From: Parietaria judaica | Taxonomy: Eukaryota; Streptophyta; Magnoliopsida; Rosales; Urticaceae | DNA length: 64,000 nucleotides | Direction of reading: 5' to 3' | Assembly (NCBI GenBank): GCA_954871525.1 | Contig: OX940872.1 | Location: forward strand, 24,151,746 to 24,215,745 | Shown: positions 12,155 to 23,392 of the stretch, piece by piece | Layout: every line of letters starts with the position of its first letter | Position numbering within the stretch: the first letter of the stretch is position 1 | Translations under genes and position numbers: made by a program | Notes under the pieces: model-generated | What the model was told of the DNA's origin: nothing | The model's database searches: none | The model's input: the letters and a program-made list of their open reading frames with translations, nothing else

Positions 12155-12336
12155 CAAGGTATTAAATTTCTCGAATATTCATCGGCGTGCCCATCGAAAA
12201 TCTTTTTTCGAGGATATGCGTAACAATATATCCATCGACATACCCATCAACTTACATATGAGATACACATCGACAAGCGATATACCCGTAAAATAAAAAG
12301 TACGAAACGACATCGGCAAGGGTATTTAAAACCTTG
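12155..12336 (+). mobile_element. CAAGG-type hAT-like MITE, copy 2, with exact 8-bp TSD
   Basis: A 182-bp element starting CAAGGTATTAAATTTC and ending GGTATTTAAAACCTTG, so termini are inverted CAAGGT(A/T)TTAAAT. It is flanked by exact ACTAATAG duplications (12147-12154 and 12337-12344). Non-coding. The body is rich in ATCGA words and shares long blocks with the other three copies. An 8-bp duplication and CAAGG ends fit hAT. Confidence 0.9.
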
Positions 12337-12344
12337 ACTAATAG

Positions 12345-14337
12345 TGTATATTATTAAATTAAAAAAATTAATATTAGATATTTTTACCCAAAAATTAAAC
12401 ATATAAGTTTTAATGTGTTACAAATCATATAAAAATGTAAGTAAAATCTTAATTATGAGTCAATGTACACAAGTTGTGTCAAGTTTTTTTTTTAATTATT
12501 ATTCTAAAGATTATATTTAAGTTATTTATTATTCTACTTTTTTTTCAAAGTATTAATATACCCTTTATAATTAATTTTAAGAAATAAATCCGAAATTAAC
12601 AAATCATTAGACGGATACGGTTTCGAAATCTAATTAAATTTTGAGTATTCAAATTTTGAGCACCAAATTTTAGTTTAAATTCTAAATTATCTTGAGAATT
12701 TAGAAGCTGGAGAATTTAGAAGTTAGGAGTTAGAAGATCATTATTTGCTATGAAGAATTTTTATTTATTTTCCCAAAAATTTAAAAAAAAAAACAAAATA
12801 CAAAGAAAAATGAAGAAGTGACTTAGGGGTGAAATGGTAATTTGGGGGAAAGGAGTTGTCAATCAATAGAAAAAGTTGAAGAAACAAAATCATGGTATTC
12901 TCTAAGCCAATCACTTTATCCTGTCTCCATCCATCATCATATTTTTCTTCTATTTCCACAAAAGCCCAAACACACATGAAATTCTCTCTCCCCATTTTCA
13001 CATCTTACCTTGGCTATAAAAATCTCATTAACCTTCAAGGAAATACAGTGAATGAAAGTTTCATCTTATATGGGTAAAATTACTTTTTTTTTACTCGGCT
13101 TTTTTTTTGGAAATAAAAGGGAAAGCACTTAAGGAAAAAAATTATTTGCCAGTCTCTAATATTACTATTCATAATAAAATTAGATATTTGCCACAAAATT
13201 AATGTATTTTTAAGTTCAAATTTACAATGTTGAATCAACATATGAGATTGTTATTTCCTTTCATGGGAATCCATACTACTTTTCCGTTAAAAAAAATTAG
13301 AAACTCGATGTTCTAATTGACCTAATGTAAAGTACTTTTGTTGCGAAATATGTATTCGATTACGAGAAGAAGAAAAAATAATTATTTAACATGACATTGA
13401 GTCAAAATTCTATTTTTTTTTTTTTACTTCTCATTTAATACACTAATGTCTCTAAGGGTCGATCGCTAACACATACGTAATGTTTATTTTTTAATTAATC
13501 GTTGTCAGCAAAACCTTATAACAAAATTAGTTTGCACCGTAAATATTTGTCAAATAGAACTATCGGTGAGTGCTGTTACGGGACCCTTGGGCCTCAGTTT
13601 GATCCCCCGCGATAGCCAAATCGTTACTTTTTAATTCGATAAAAAAATAATTTTTACATACATTTAAATTAATCAATGTTATTTAGTACGTAAATTTACG
13701 AAAAATCTATCGATAAACCCGTAAAATTGAACTAGTGCTAACAACATCGACATTGGCATTTAGAACCGTGGTTTGAACCTTGATCGTAACACCCTTTCGA
13801 TCAAATTAAAATACTTTGACAAATAAAATGATTAAAATAAAAAATAAAAAAACCTGAGTTTAGTGATCAAAAGGGTATGATGTTTCTTGATAATTACTGA
13901 ATTTACTTCATGTTTGTAACCCTAGTTTCTTCTCTCTCCTCTTATATATAAAACCTATTTTACCTTCTTTCTCTTTCTCCTATATATAGCTTTAGGGTAT
14001 TTCCCATTTTCCACTTATACACTATGTAGCTTCACCTGAAATTCAGTACAAAGTACAAACTAGGGTTTCAACTTTCAAGCTACTCAATTACATGTAGTAA
14101 GTACTCTCATTCCCAACCTCGTGATCTAGTTTATCTAGCTAATCTCTTTACTTCACATCTCTGTAATTGACTTCAACTATATATATATATATATATGTAT
14201 ATGTATGTATTACCCTTTCTGTGTGCTGATATATATACACTCTCTTGCTTATGTAAATGATCAAAGATTAGGAATTCGACTATGCTTGCAAAACCCTAGA
14301 TAGGGACCATATAATTCAAACGTTCAAGATCCGAAAC
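12345..14337. other. Intergenic DNA and upstream region of the ALOG gene
   Basis: Mostly AT-rich DNA. A region at about 13685-13775 weakly resembles the 3' half of the CAAGG MITE family (CCCGTAAAATTGAA, ACATCGACATTGGCATTTA). The last 400 bases look like a promoter and leader: TATA-like boxes near 13942-13950 and 13980-13988, CT-rich leader sequence, and a possible leader intron starting near 14098 (GTAAGTACTC). Confidence 0.5.
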
Positions 14338-14964
14338 ATGGACGAATTCGAATCCTCGAGCTCGGAGAGAAGCTCGCCGCCACAGCGAATCGCCCCTCTA
14401 GTCAACATCAACCTCAACCCCGACGCAGCCGTCGACGTGGCAATCACAAAACCCCCGTCGCCGCCTTCCACTTCAGCATTGTTGCCGATCGAAGGTAACT
14501 CCGGTGGTGGTGAGATCAATCCTAGCCGGTACGAGAACCAGAAGCGGCGGGACTGGAACACGTTCGGGCAGTACCTGCGGAACCACCGCCCGCCATTGTC
14601 CCTGTCACGGTGCAGCGGGGCCCATGTGCTCGAGTTCCTCCGGTACCTCGACCAGTTCGGGAAGACCAAGGTGCACGCCGGGGGCTGCCCCTTCTACGGG
14701 CACCCCTGCCCACCTGCCCCGTGCCCCTGCCCGCTGCGGCAGGCGTGGGGCAGCCTCGACGCGCTGGTGGGCCGCCTCCGCGCGGCCTTTGAAGAGCACG
14801 GTGGGAAATCCGAGGCCAACCCTTTCGGCGCCCGCGCCGTGCGGCTCTACCTCCGCGAGGTCCGCGACTCGCAGGCCAAGGCCCGGGGTGTCAGCTATGA
14901 CAAGAAGAAGCGCAAGCGAGCACCGGCCACGTGCCCTCCGCAACCGGGTCCGGATGCGGACTGA
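14338..14964 (+). CDS. ALOG-domain (LSH/G1 family) transcriptional regulator
   Basis: Single coding exon, 208 aa. Residues 1-60 are a variable acidic, Ser/Pro-rich leader. The ALOG domain spans about residues 62-190: it starts [18 protein letters not shown], continues [19 protein letters not shown], has the zinc-ribbon-like insert with Cys/His (GCPFYGHPC, then [10 protein letters not shown]), and ends [18 protein letters not shown]. It is followed by KKKRKR, a nuclear localisation signal. Family members are nuclear DNA-binding regulators of organ boundaries, meristems and light-dependent growth; this one's specific role is inferred only from the domain. The domain is nearly invariant in the family, so the particular LSH number cannot be given. 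The coding part is GC-rich and sits alone between repeat-rich regions; TATA-like boxes lie about 350-400 bp upstream. Out-of-frame open frames on both strands here are shadows. Confidence 0.95.
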   Translation: MDEFESSSSERSSPPQRIAPLVNINLNPDAAVDVAITKPPSPPSTSALLPIEGNSGGGEINPSRYENQKRRDWNTFGQYLRNHRPPLSLSRCSGAHVLEFLRYLDQFGKTKVHAGGCPFYGHPCPPAPCPCPLRQAWGSLDALVGRLRAAFEEHGGKSEANPFGARAVRLYLREVRDSQAKARGVSYDKKKRKRAPATCPPQPGPDAD

Positions 14965-16780
14965 CCCGGATTCTGCCTGGTAATATGCCTCTTATAAATG
15001 ATCATATCAATAATAATGCTAATTAACTAGATTTTATATCTCTAGTAATTAGTTGATAAGTATTTGATCAACTAGTATCGATGCACTCTTAAAGTTGAAA
15101 ACGTTAATTTCAATTAATGTGATTATGTATTAGCTCTAGTATATATCTAATAATATATATATATATATATCGAATTGTGATGATTTGTAATCTATTTAAA
15201 TTTGCTTTGCGCCGATAGTGTTTTAATTTTTATATTAGCTAGTAATTAATCATCGCCTATTATATAGGTGACTATGTATTACTTAGCTCCAGTAGTATAG
15301 TGGTGCATATATATCTAATAATATATATATACACACACATATCGAATTGTGACGATTTGTGATCTATTTGAATTTGCTTTGGGATAATGTTTTGATTTTT
15401 ATATTAGCAAGTAATTAATCATCACCTATTATATTTAGATTGGAATACTATAATATAAAAATAATAGCTTGCATTTATAATATATACAAGAATAGCTATT
15501 ATATTTGTCACGACGACATGGTCTTCGAATGTTTTTTGTCTAAAACAAATTACGAGATGACTAGTTTTGTAACATCGTCTCAAGATTTTTCGTCACGGGT
15601 GCTTTCGCTACAGCAACTGTTCTTAAGTACGACGATTTTCGTCAACAGAAGTGTTCAAGTTTTAATTTTAAACGGAGTTTTTTGCTGAACCACGATCAAA
15701 ACTTGCTCTTCATGACCACTGCTATGACAATAGTAGTGTCAATTTTGTAGTGTATATAAATACCTCTACTATTTGTATAGTATTGCGATATATATAATGT
15801 ACCCTTCATTTTATTGGCTTGAAGTTCTATGAAAAAATGTTATGTGACATGTTATGATGTTAATTAGGACTTAATTAAGAGGGGTGAATGGCTATTATTA
15901 GTGTTCACTTATATATTTATATATACGTATATATAAATATATATAATACTAGCACATTCATAATAGGCTTAAATTCTTGGTTTCTTCTTAATTTTCTGTC
16001 TCACATTTATCGTTAATTATAATTTTGGAAATGTTGTGTGGACATACGAATTGTGAAATGTGAAGGGAGATGAATGTTATATTAATTATCAATACTATAA
16101 ATTCGTTTTTTTAGTGTTTACAGTCATACGTATTAAGTGTTCTCTAATGAAGAGACGATTGTACTTCGATTGAAGAGTGTGTGACTAAACATACCAGTTC
16201 TAGTTCATACATATATATATATATATATATACTTTGTCTTTGTTTGAAGAGTCTATGACAAGTAATAGATTTTGCAGATCATGTCTTTCTTGAGTTTTTT
16301 ATATATATTATACACACACATATATATATATATGTATATAATTATATATATGGCTGTCTGGTGTTCTAAATTTTTATTCAGTGTTGGCAAATCACTCAGC
16401 AATCACATGCCATGCATGCTTGCAAATATATACATACTATAGTCTATCACTCACTCTCTCTCTCTCTCTATATATATATATAATATATATATGCATATAA
16501 GTATGTTTTTGTAAGCGATATAAAATTGCCAGTGTAATATGTCAATATATCATATATGTAATATGTGCATGAGGGAAATTAAGCCTTAATTGTCAGGATA
16601 ATCTGCATGAGTCTCGATTTCCTAATTTTGAGATATATATATATATATATATATATACATAGATATTCCTTATTTAGACGAATCCACCATCGAGCTATGA
16701 TCATATTGTTGCATTACAATTAACAAATACCATTTAATATTTATAATAATACATATATGGGTATTATATATTAATTCTAT
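14965..16780. other. 3' flank of the ALOG gene; AT-rich DNA
   Basis: Contains a tandem duplication (about 15127-15440) and several TA microsatellites (around 16205-16230, 16320-16350, 16470-16490 and 16630-16657). A CT run is at 16449-16468. No gene supported. Confidence 0.55.
15127..15440 (+). repeat. Two-copy tandem duplication, about 150 bp per unit
   Basis: Unit 1 (about 15127-15265) and unit 2 (about 15280-15435) share, in order, TAGCTC(T/C)AGTA, ATATATCTAATAATATATA, TATCGAATTGTGA, GATTTGT, TTTGCTTTG, TTTTATATTAGC and AGTAATTAATCATC. Differences are scattered substitutions and a changed TA/CA microsatellite, so the duplication is not recent. Confidence 0.8.
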
Positions 16781-16785
16781 TATAG

Positions 16786-17832
16786 TGTTAGGGATTTTAC
16801 CAACAACCCGGGCAACCAAGAACACCCGAACAAATCATGAAATGACCAAATATACGGAATCACGACAAACTTAACAACTTCATGGACAGAATCAAATCAT
16901 TTTATTGATACTCGACAAGATACATATACAACACTATCGGTTACAGAAGATTCAATACTTATGCCCAAAGTACACTTCCCGATGAACCCTTCCTAATCGT
17001 CCCCCAAACATCTGCTCGTCCCGCGATGACGCTCGTGACGTCCTCGTTAAAGATTGAGACTCAATCTTTGTACTCCCCGTCACTCAACCTCTGTCTCCGT
17101 CTTCGCTTCCCCTTGCCGGCCAATCCCTCGTATCCACGGTTTCCGTCACTGCCTCCGGTGACGTCGGAAGAGGTTTCCGATTGCCGTTCTCGCAAGACCT
17201 CGGTCAACCCACAACCGTGCGTACTCGCACCTCCCGGTGTGAATCTCTTCCGACGATATGAAGAGGACCGAATCACCAACCTATTCAAGAAATTTTTTCG
17301 ACGCTGTGATCTCCACCGGTAGAGATGCTCCAAGAGGACTGCGTCGACTCTCCATCTCGGTCGGGGACCTCACTCACGTTACCACGTCGCTTCTTCTCCG
17401 GCGAGGCCACTCCTCTCCGGTGATTCCTCAGAGTGTATCTTGCTCCTCGGGTTTCCCTCTCCAGATTCTCGAGTCTCTCTCTCTCTAACTCTTGGTGTTT
17501 GCGATCTGGGTTTTCTCTGATAATTAATTAGAGTACTCTCAATGTTGTCACCATATGATCCTCATCACTAATGACCCCCTCTGGGTATTTATAGAGTATC
17601 GAACATAACCGACTCTGATTATGCCCCCCGAGCGTTGACACAAAGTCAATCCCGATAGGCTGTCAAGAAGTTAAGTACACGGTGACTCACAATCGTTGTT
17701 CATCACCAATGGGTGACCAACAATATGCAATGCCTTCTTGGCTTTTCATAACATTAATAAGTTAGTCTAAACTTGGACTTATATTAATTTAAGTGCAGAA
17801 ATTTGATACCCCTTCTTCAAATTATTCTTCTA
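16786..17832 (-). mobile_element. Probable solo LTR, minus orientation (ends approximate)
   Basis: The left edge reads TGTTAG and the right edge CTAAC(G), inverted as in LTR termini. The minus strand has a TATAAATA box (about 17588-17594) followed by a C/T-rich leader with CTCTCTCT (complement near 17473-17486). GC content rises abruptly between 16980 and 17500. No 5-bp flanking duplication could be matched, so the borders are approximate. The open frames within have no recognisable protein features. Confidence 0.45.
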
Positions 17833-19360
17833 ACGCTCTCATCATAAAAGAATTAATATATAGATGAATAAGCTTCACATATGATTTGCATGGACGAAGG
17901 TCAATCCAGACGGGTGGCCTTCCCGTCTATTTAGGTGGGCACCGGCAACCCGCCGCATCTAGATTGGGATGTGGGCTTGGGTTTCCCGTCTGGTGAAGCA
18001 ATACAAGACGGACCAAACCCGTCCATGCATTTCACACAGGGCAGCCTACACCCACAGCTTAAGCCAGCACTGGCTTAAGGCGCGCGGGCCATATTCGCAT
18101 TTACTGAAAAAAAATTACTAGGATTTAACAAATTTTAAGCACCTTTTTCTTATGAGTTACATATTGCATGAATATTTTTTTAATGTTTTACTATAAATGT
18201 TTTATGGCATAAAGTTTGAAAGAAAATATATATATTTGAGTTAAAATGAATATACTAACAAAATTAACTTTTGTAAAATATAAAATTAACACTTGCAACT
18301 GGTTAATCAATTCCGCATCAATCAAAATTAGCAAACCGAATATTTATGTTACTAAGTTGGAAACTTTCGCCACCGGAAAATCAGTTGCTAAGTGTTCTAA
18401 CTAACTATAATTGCTAAGTTGACAGAGCAACTCCGTTTCCTCAACGGGAAAATAAGTTGCGATTTCAACTTAAGTAGTGAATGCTATTTTGCTAATTAAG
18501 ATTAAAAAATTACAGTAATAATACAAGAACTTGTTTAATTCTGTATTTATATATGGTAATTCTGATGGGTAATTATGTCCTCTCGAATGTACTACTTTAA
18601 GAACAAATAGTGATAACTGCGCAGTATATATTTAATTAAGTACAAGTACGCATTAATAACATTTATTCAACGCGATATTTGTAACATAAATACTCAATTT
18701 TAAATTAAATGTACCGGCATATTTTCAAGTGCTAGTAAACATTTCGAGGTTAAACTTTCATGTAGAGTTAACGTCTATTAAGCTAATTAAGACACATGTA
18801 CGTCTCAAGTTACTAAGACTAGAGTTGGATATTTATTGTTTTTATAATTTAATTATAGGTGAACATATGTCTCTCGGTCTCGTGTAGCAAATATTAACGA
18901 GACAATAACAAAATTGAGCCTCAACATTATTGTGGTACTATTATTGCTAAAAAAAATAAGAAAATACTGACACGCTTAATTATATAAGATTTGAAACAAT
19001 ATCCCTTATTCAAATATACTCTTACATATTTAAATTAGGACTATACTACATAGATTCTATTGTTTAATTAGATAGTCTAATAATCAAATGTATAATTCAC
19101 ATGTCCAATGTGGTCTATTTTAATATAAAATAATATGGTACTTTATAACCGACAAATAAATTAAAATTATATCGTTTATATGCAATATCTTTCCTCAACT
19201 TGAAGTTGAGATGCAAATTATTGGATTAAAAATTAAATAAATGAGACTTTTATTTATAATATCTTGGTAGTTGGTCGTTATCTAACGTCAAGTTTTTAAG
19301 GTTATAACTTATAATTCCATTTTCATTATATGTATAAATAATAATAGGATTATATGAGCT
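17833..19360. other. Gene-free DNA
   Basis: Apart from the GC-rich inverted repeat at 17889-18033 and a small palindrome near 18059-18080 (CTTAAGCCAGCACTGGCTTAAG), this is AT-rich DNA with no coding features. Repeated GTTGCTAAG-like words lie around 18340-18460. Confidence 0.5.
17889..18033. repeat. GC-rich inverted repeat, about 145 bp
   Basis: The left end TTTGCATGGACG is mirrored by CGTCCATGCATT at the right. Inside, CCAGACGGGTGG and CCCGTCT are mirrored by GTTTCCCGTCTGG and CAAGACGG. It could form an imperfect hairpin. Short transposon or foldback origin is inferred; no flanking duplication was read. Confidence 0.5.
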
Positions 19361-19684
19361 TTATTTTAAGGGCGCTTTGGAGAAATAACTAAATTTAAAA
19401 GTGTATTTAACAAAATAGTGAAACTTTAGTTAATTTTGTAAACTAGCCAATTAATTATTTAAATGAAATTCTAATTACATTATTGCCCTCATGTTTTTAT
19501 AAAATTAAAAAATTCATTTATTTTCATTAGTTGAAAATATTACTATTAATTAAAATAGCTATTAACATGGTAACAACCAAAATCAAACCCCTTTTTTTGT
19601 ATAATTCAAATTTTAAATTCAAAACATTCATATAACTTTCGGATTTATTTATTTATTTCAAAAAATATCAACAAATTAAAGACG

Positions 19685-19810
19685 CGAATTAACATAAATC
19701 AACAACGAATTAACGTAAATCAACAACGAATCAACGTAAATCAACAACAAATTAACGTAAATCAACAACAAATCAACGTAAATTAGCAACGAATCAACGT
19801 AAATTAACAA
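19685..19810 (+). repeat. 21-bp minisatellite, six units
   Basis: Six consecutive 21-bp units of the form CGAATYAACGTAAATCAACAA with few changes, inside the Pack-MULE-like element next to the captured fragment. Confidence 0.92.
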
Positions 19811-19877
19811 TAAAAAATATTATTCATATAAAATTTAAATACAATAATCAAATATTTTAAATACAAAAAATAATCTC

Positions 19878-20345
19878 TCTCTTTCCCGTAAGACCGCCGA
19901 AGTTTCGCCGTCGATCGTCGTGGCCTCGGTGTGTTCCGAGCGAGTGCTCCGATGGAGGAGCTCCTTCGCGCGCGACGGGGGCAGCAAAATCTCATCGTCG
20001 TTGGAGGCGCCGGAGCCGGTGGTGCTGCTCCCTCCAGAGACGGGGATCCCAACGGCCTGAAAAACGACTTCCTGCCCTCGGAGTTCCTTTCCTCATCCTC
20101 GCCAGAATCGTCGTTGTCGCCGGCCAAGTCTCCGTAGAACCCGAGGAGCTCGTTGTTGGGCTGCAGCACAACGTTGGGGGAGGAGCTAGGGTGGGGCTTG
20201 GGCTGCGTCTCGCAGACGCAGTCGTCGTACTCGGTGTCGGCGAAGCTCGCGCGGCGAGCAGGCTTCCTCTTGATGCGCAGGATGCGATTCTCGCCCTCCG
20301 ACTCGCTGAGAGGGGTCTCGTCGGGGAAGATAAACAGAGAGAGAG
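19878..20345 (-). pseudogene. GC-rich gene-like fragment captured in the Pack-MULE
   Basis: The minus strand is open for about 150 codons from near 20345 to 19880 without an ATG at its beginning. The product contains DETPLSESEGENRILRIKRK, then EYDDCVCETQ, NNELLGFYGDLAGDNDD, an acidic GEDEERN, and an Arg/Ser-rich end. I do not recognise the parent protein. GC content and codon quality are far above those of the surrounding element, which suggests a host gene fragment picked up by the transposon. A GA/CT run (20335-20353) bounds it on the right. A second, overlapping minus frame is also open, as expected for GC-rich DNA. Expression is unknown. Confidence 0.5.
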
Positions 20346-20704
20346 AGAGAGAGGGGGGATCGATGGAAAATGATTCAAATTAGCTATTAAATTCTCAAAT
20401 TTGTGCATAATTAGTTAAGCTTTATTTGTGTTGATTTTTTTAATTAATTATGAAAATTATAATTAAAATGATTAATTAAAGGGTATTATAAAGATAAAAA
20501 ATACTATTAAAATGCCACCTCATGTTAATTGGCTAGTTTACAAAATTAACCAAAATTTAACTATTTTGCTAATCCTATGTTTCAATTTAGCTATTTAGTG
20601 CAATTTCTCTTATTTTAATATATATTTATTCACCGCAGATCTAGACTTCTAGTATTGTTATATATATATATGTATATATATGACAAATAAAATACACTCA
20701 GAAC

Positions 20705-20874
20705 TAAGGTTTTAAATATGCTTCTCGATGCCGTTTCGCAATTTTTATTTTACGGATATATCGCTTGTCGATGTGTATCTCATAGGTAAGTCGATGGATA
20801 TATCGTTTTGCATATCCTCGAAAAAAGATTTTCGATAAACATGCCGATGGATATTCGAGAAATTTAATAACTTG
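20705..20874 (-). mobile_element. CAAGG-type hAT-like MITE, copy 3, minus orientation
   Basis: A 170-bp element in the opposite orientation to copy 2: it starts TAAGGTTTTAAATATG and ends GAAATTTAATAACTTG. The 8-bp flanks CTCAGAAC (20697-20704) and CTCAGAAA (20875-20882) match at 7 of 8 positions. It contains the family blocks, including ATATCGCTTGTCGAT and TCGAAAAAAGATTTTCGAT. Confidence 0.87.
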
Positions 20875-20882
20875 CTCAGAAA

Positions 20883-21908
20883 TTGGAAATATATCCTTAT
20901 CTTTCTATTCCAGACCAAATTATCCTTGAGTACGTCATATTTCGTGGGATTTAAGAAGTCTAATTGGAGAGTAATTAGTGTAATAATCAAACCAAAATAG
21001 CATTTTGAAGTCCCATTGAAGATGGCCTAAGAACTCATTAATGTACTTATTATTATAACATTAATTAATCAATTAATGTCACAGACTCCACATCAATAAT
21101 TTCATTAATTTGGTTACTTATTTTCTTCTTAATTTTTAGCGTCTATATATAAACGAGCTGTACATTCACAACTGAATTTTAGTTTTGATATCAAATAAAG
21201 TTTTTTATTTTTTATTGTTTCAATCTCTTATTTATGCTCATATAGCCTTATATTTATTCATTGATTTTTAATTAAATCACTACGAAATAAGAAGAACTGT
21301 CACACTGATAATAAAAAGTGATCCATAATTTTTTTATATATAAATAGTAAATACACATTGATTATAATAAATATTTATTGAATAAAGAAATTACTAACAC
21401 AATGCAAATATAATAGAGTAATTGTGAATTTTATAGCACGTAACCGTACTCTACGAATATTGGTTAGACCGTAACGCTTACAGTACAATGGCATATGTGT
21501 TGCAAGTCTCGGATCGGGGTGGCTCGAACATGCGCATTTGTATCGACTGTTGGGGGATTATCGTATTTTGCTCATTTTCTAATTGAAAAATAAGTATTAA
21601 TCGGGTCTTAAAAGTATGGTATAAATGTGATCAATTCAAAAAAAAAAAGTATAATATAAATGTATAATATATATATATGATTTATAATTTATGTCATTAA
21701 TTGAGTAAAGTAGAGCTTTATGTTATTGTGGGACACAGTTGCAACTGGCAATCCTTGCTTTGCAGGTTTTCCAGCAATAATATTCAGTTAATGCCAGTAA
21801 TTGAACACTGAAAACACTTTTTGACTTTTGAGATAAAGATCTTGTAGTGTGAAATAAATACCATAAATTATGCGAGTACAAAACTCGTGATATAATAAAT
21901 TCGAAACG

Positions 21909-21942
<34 letters not shown>

Positions 21943-22425
21943 TAAAGACCATGCTTCAAAAATAAGATAATTAGGTCATTTTCCATACTTTTCTTAAAAT
22001 ATATATATATATTTTTCTACTAAGATAATCGTTTTATAAAAAATATATATATTTTTTATAAGACTCGCGAGTAAGAATAATATTCCACGAAAACCTGACT
22101 TATTTGACTATTGGGCCCTGCTTAAAATCAAGCTCCGGAGATCAGCTTATGCACAATTTTTTCCCCAACAAAGAAAACCATTATCTGATTTTATGGTTCC
22201 TTCCAAAAAGAAGAAGAAGAAATTAGAATAGAACTTAAGAAAACCTTTATTTATTTGCTTTAAATAAAATAATTAAACAGTTACATATATTTCTTATAAA
22301 TAAAAAATACGAAATTTCTAAAATAATATTAAAAATGTATTTATGTTCAACCCATAACACAGCAACATAATATAGTGGGATTTATTATATTTGTGAATTA
22401 AAGTCCAACCCATTTCGTGGGTCCA
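20883..22425. other. Gene-free AT-rich DNA
   Basis: No coding sequence recognised. Includes a TA microsatellite at about 21911-21940 and shorter ones near 21668-21678 and 22001-22012. Confidence 0.5.
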
Positions 22426-22434
22426 TAAAAAAAA

Positions 22435-23383
22435 GGTAAATTGCGGGTAATGTACTCAATGTTTGATTTTTTGCGAATTATGTACCCAATGTTTGATCCG
22501 TTAGATATTTTTGGGTTTTCCGTCAGTTGACCGTTAGAGAGTTATCCTCCTCTATATGTACACTTTTCGTATTTTTGACATAACTCACTCATTTTTTGTC
22601 CAAATTTTATGCACGACCTATGGTTGGAAAGATAAAAGATAGACATACAACTTTGATGTTTTAAGTTTCGTAAAATAAGTTTTAGAAAAATACAAAATTT
22701 CAAATACAACGTAAAACTGGACAATAATTTAATGCAAAATATTTATTTCGAGCAAATTTTAATATACTTAATTACTTTTTATGATGAAACTTAAAAGAAA
22801 AAAGTTGTAGATAAAAGTTTTATCTTTCCAACCGGTGTTTATTTATAATTTTTTTAGAAAAAATGAGTGGGTTATGCCAAAAATATGAAAGATGTAATGT
22901 GAAATAATACGTCATATTTTTGGCATAACTCACTCGTTATTTATCCAAAATTATAAATAAACACCCGTTGGAAAGATAAAATATTTATCTAAAATTTTTA
23001 CTTTTACATCATAAAAAATCATTAAGTATATTAAAATTTGCTCGAATTTTTTTTTTGCATTAAATTAATGTCCAGTTTTACGTTGTACTTGAAATTTCGT
23101 ATTTTTTAAAACTGACTTTACAAAACTTAAAACACCAAATTTGTAGATCTATCTCTTATCTTTCCAACCATAGGTCGTGCATAAAATTTGGACAAAAAAT
23201 GAGTGAGTTATGTCAAACATACGAAAAGTGTACATATAGAGGATAACTCTCTAACGGTCAACTGACGGAAAACCCAAAAATATCTAACGGATCAAACATT
23301 GGGTACATTAACCGCCAAAAATAAACATTAGGTATATAATCTGTAAAAAATTAAACATTAGGTACATTAGCCGCAATTTATCC
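22435..23383. mobile_element. Foldback MULE-like element, copy A (949 bp)
   Basis: Almost the whole element is one inverted repeat: it starts GGTAAATTGCGGGTAATGTA and ends TACATTAGCCGCAATTTATCC. Matching inner blocks include ATCCGTTAGATATTTTTGGG / CCAAAAATATCTAACGGAT and CTCACTCATTTTTTGTCC / GGACAAAAAATGAGTGAG. Flanks TAAAAAAAA (22426-22434) and TAAAAATTA (23384-23392) agree at 7 of 9 positions. It is homologous along its length to 52206-53195. Non-coding; the open frames inside are by-products. Confidence 0.85.
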
Positions 23384-23392
23384 TAAAAATTA

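Larger units (their letters stand above)
19370..20609. mobile_element. Pack-MULE-like element with exact 9-bp TSD
   Basis: Exact 9-bp duplications TTATTTTAA flank it (19361-19369 and 20610-20618). The termini are long inverted repeats of about 80-90 bp: left GGGCGCTTTGGAGAAATAAC corresponds to the complement of the right end, GAGAAATTGCACTAAATAGC. Both arms then share a word reading TTAATTTTGTAAACTAGCC (19434 onward on the left; complement near 20530-20550). Between the arms lie a 21-bp minisatellite and a GC-rich gene-like fragment of about 470 bp in an otherwise AT-rich element. A 9-bp duplication with long terminal inverted repeats is typical of Mutator-like elements, and a carried gene fragment makes it Pack-MULE-like. 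No transposase. Confidence 0.87.

Noticed and set aside
14504..14983. Alternative 159-residue frame and minus-strand frames over the ALOG gene
   Set aside because: The ALOG domain is complete in the 14338-14964 frame; others are GC-driven shadows.
17026..17488. Open frames at 17026-17322 and 17061-17333
   Set aside because: They lie in the LTR-like element, overlap each other on opposite strands and have no recognisable domain.
15677..19360. Search for tandem spacer-repeat arrays (CRISPR-like)
   Set aside because: Only microsatellites and simple repeats were seen; CRISPR arrays are not expected in a plant genome.
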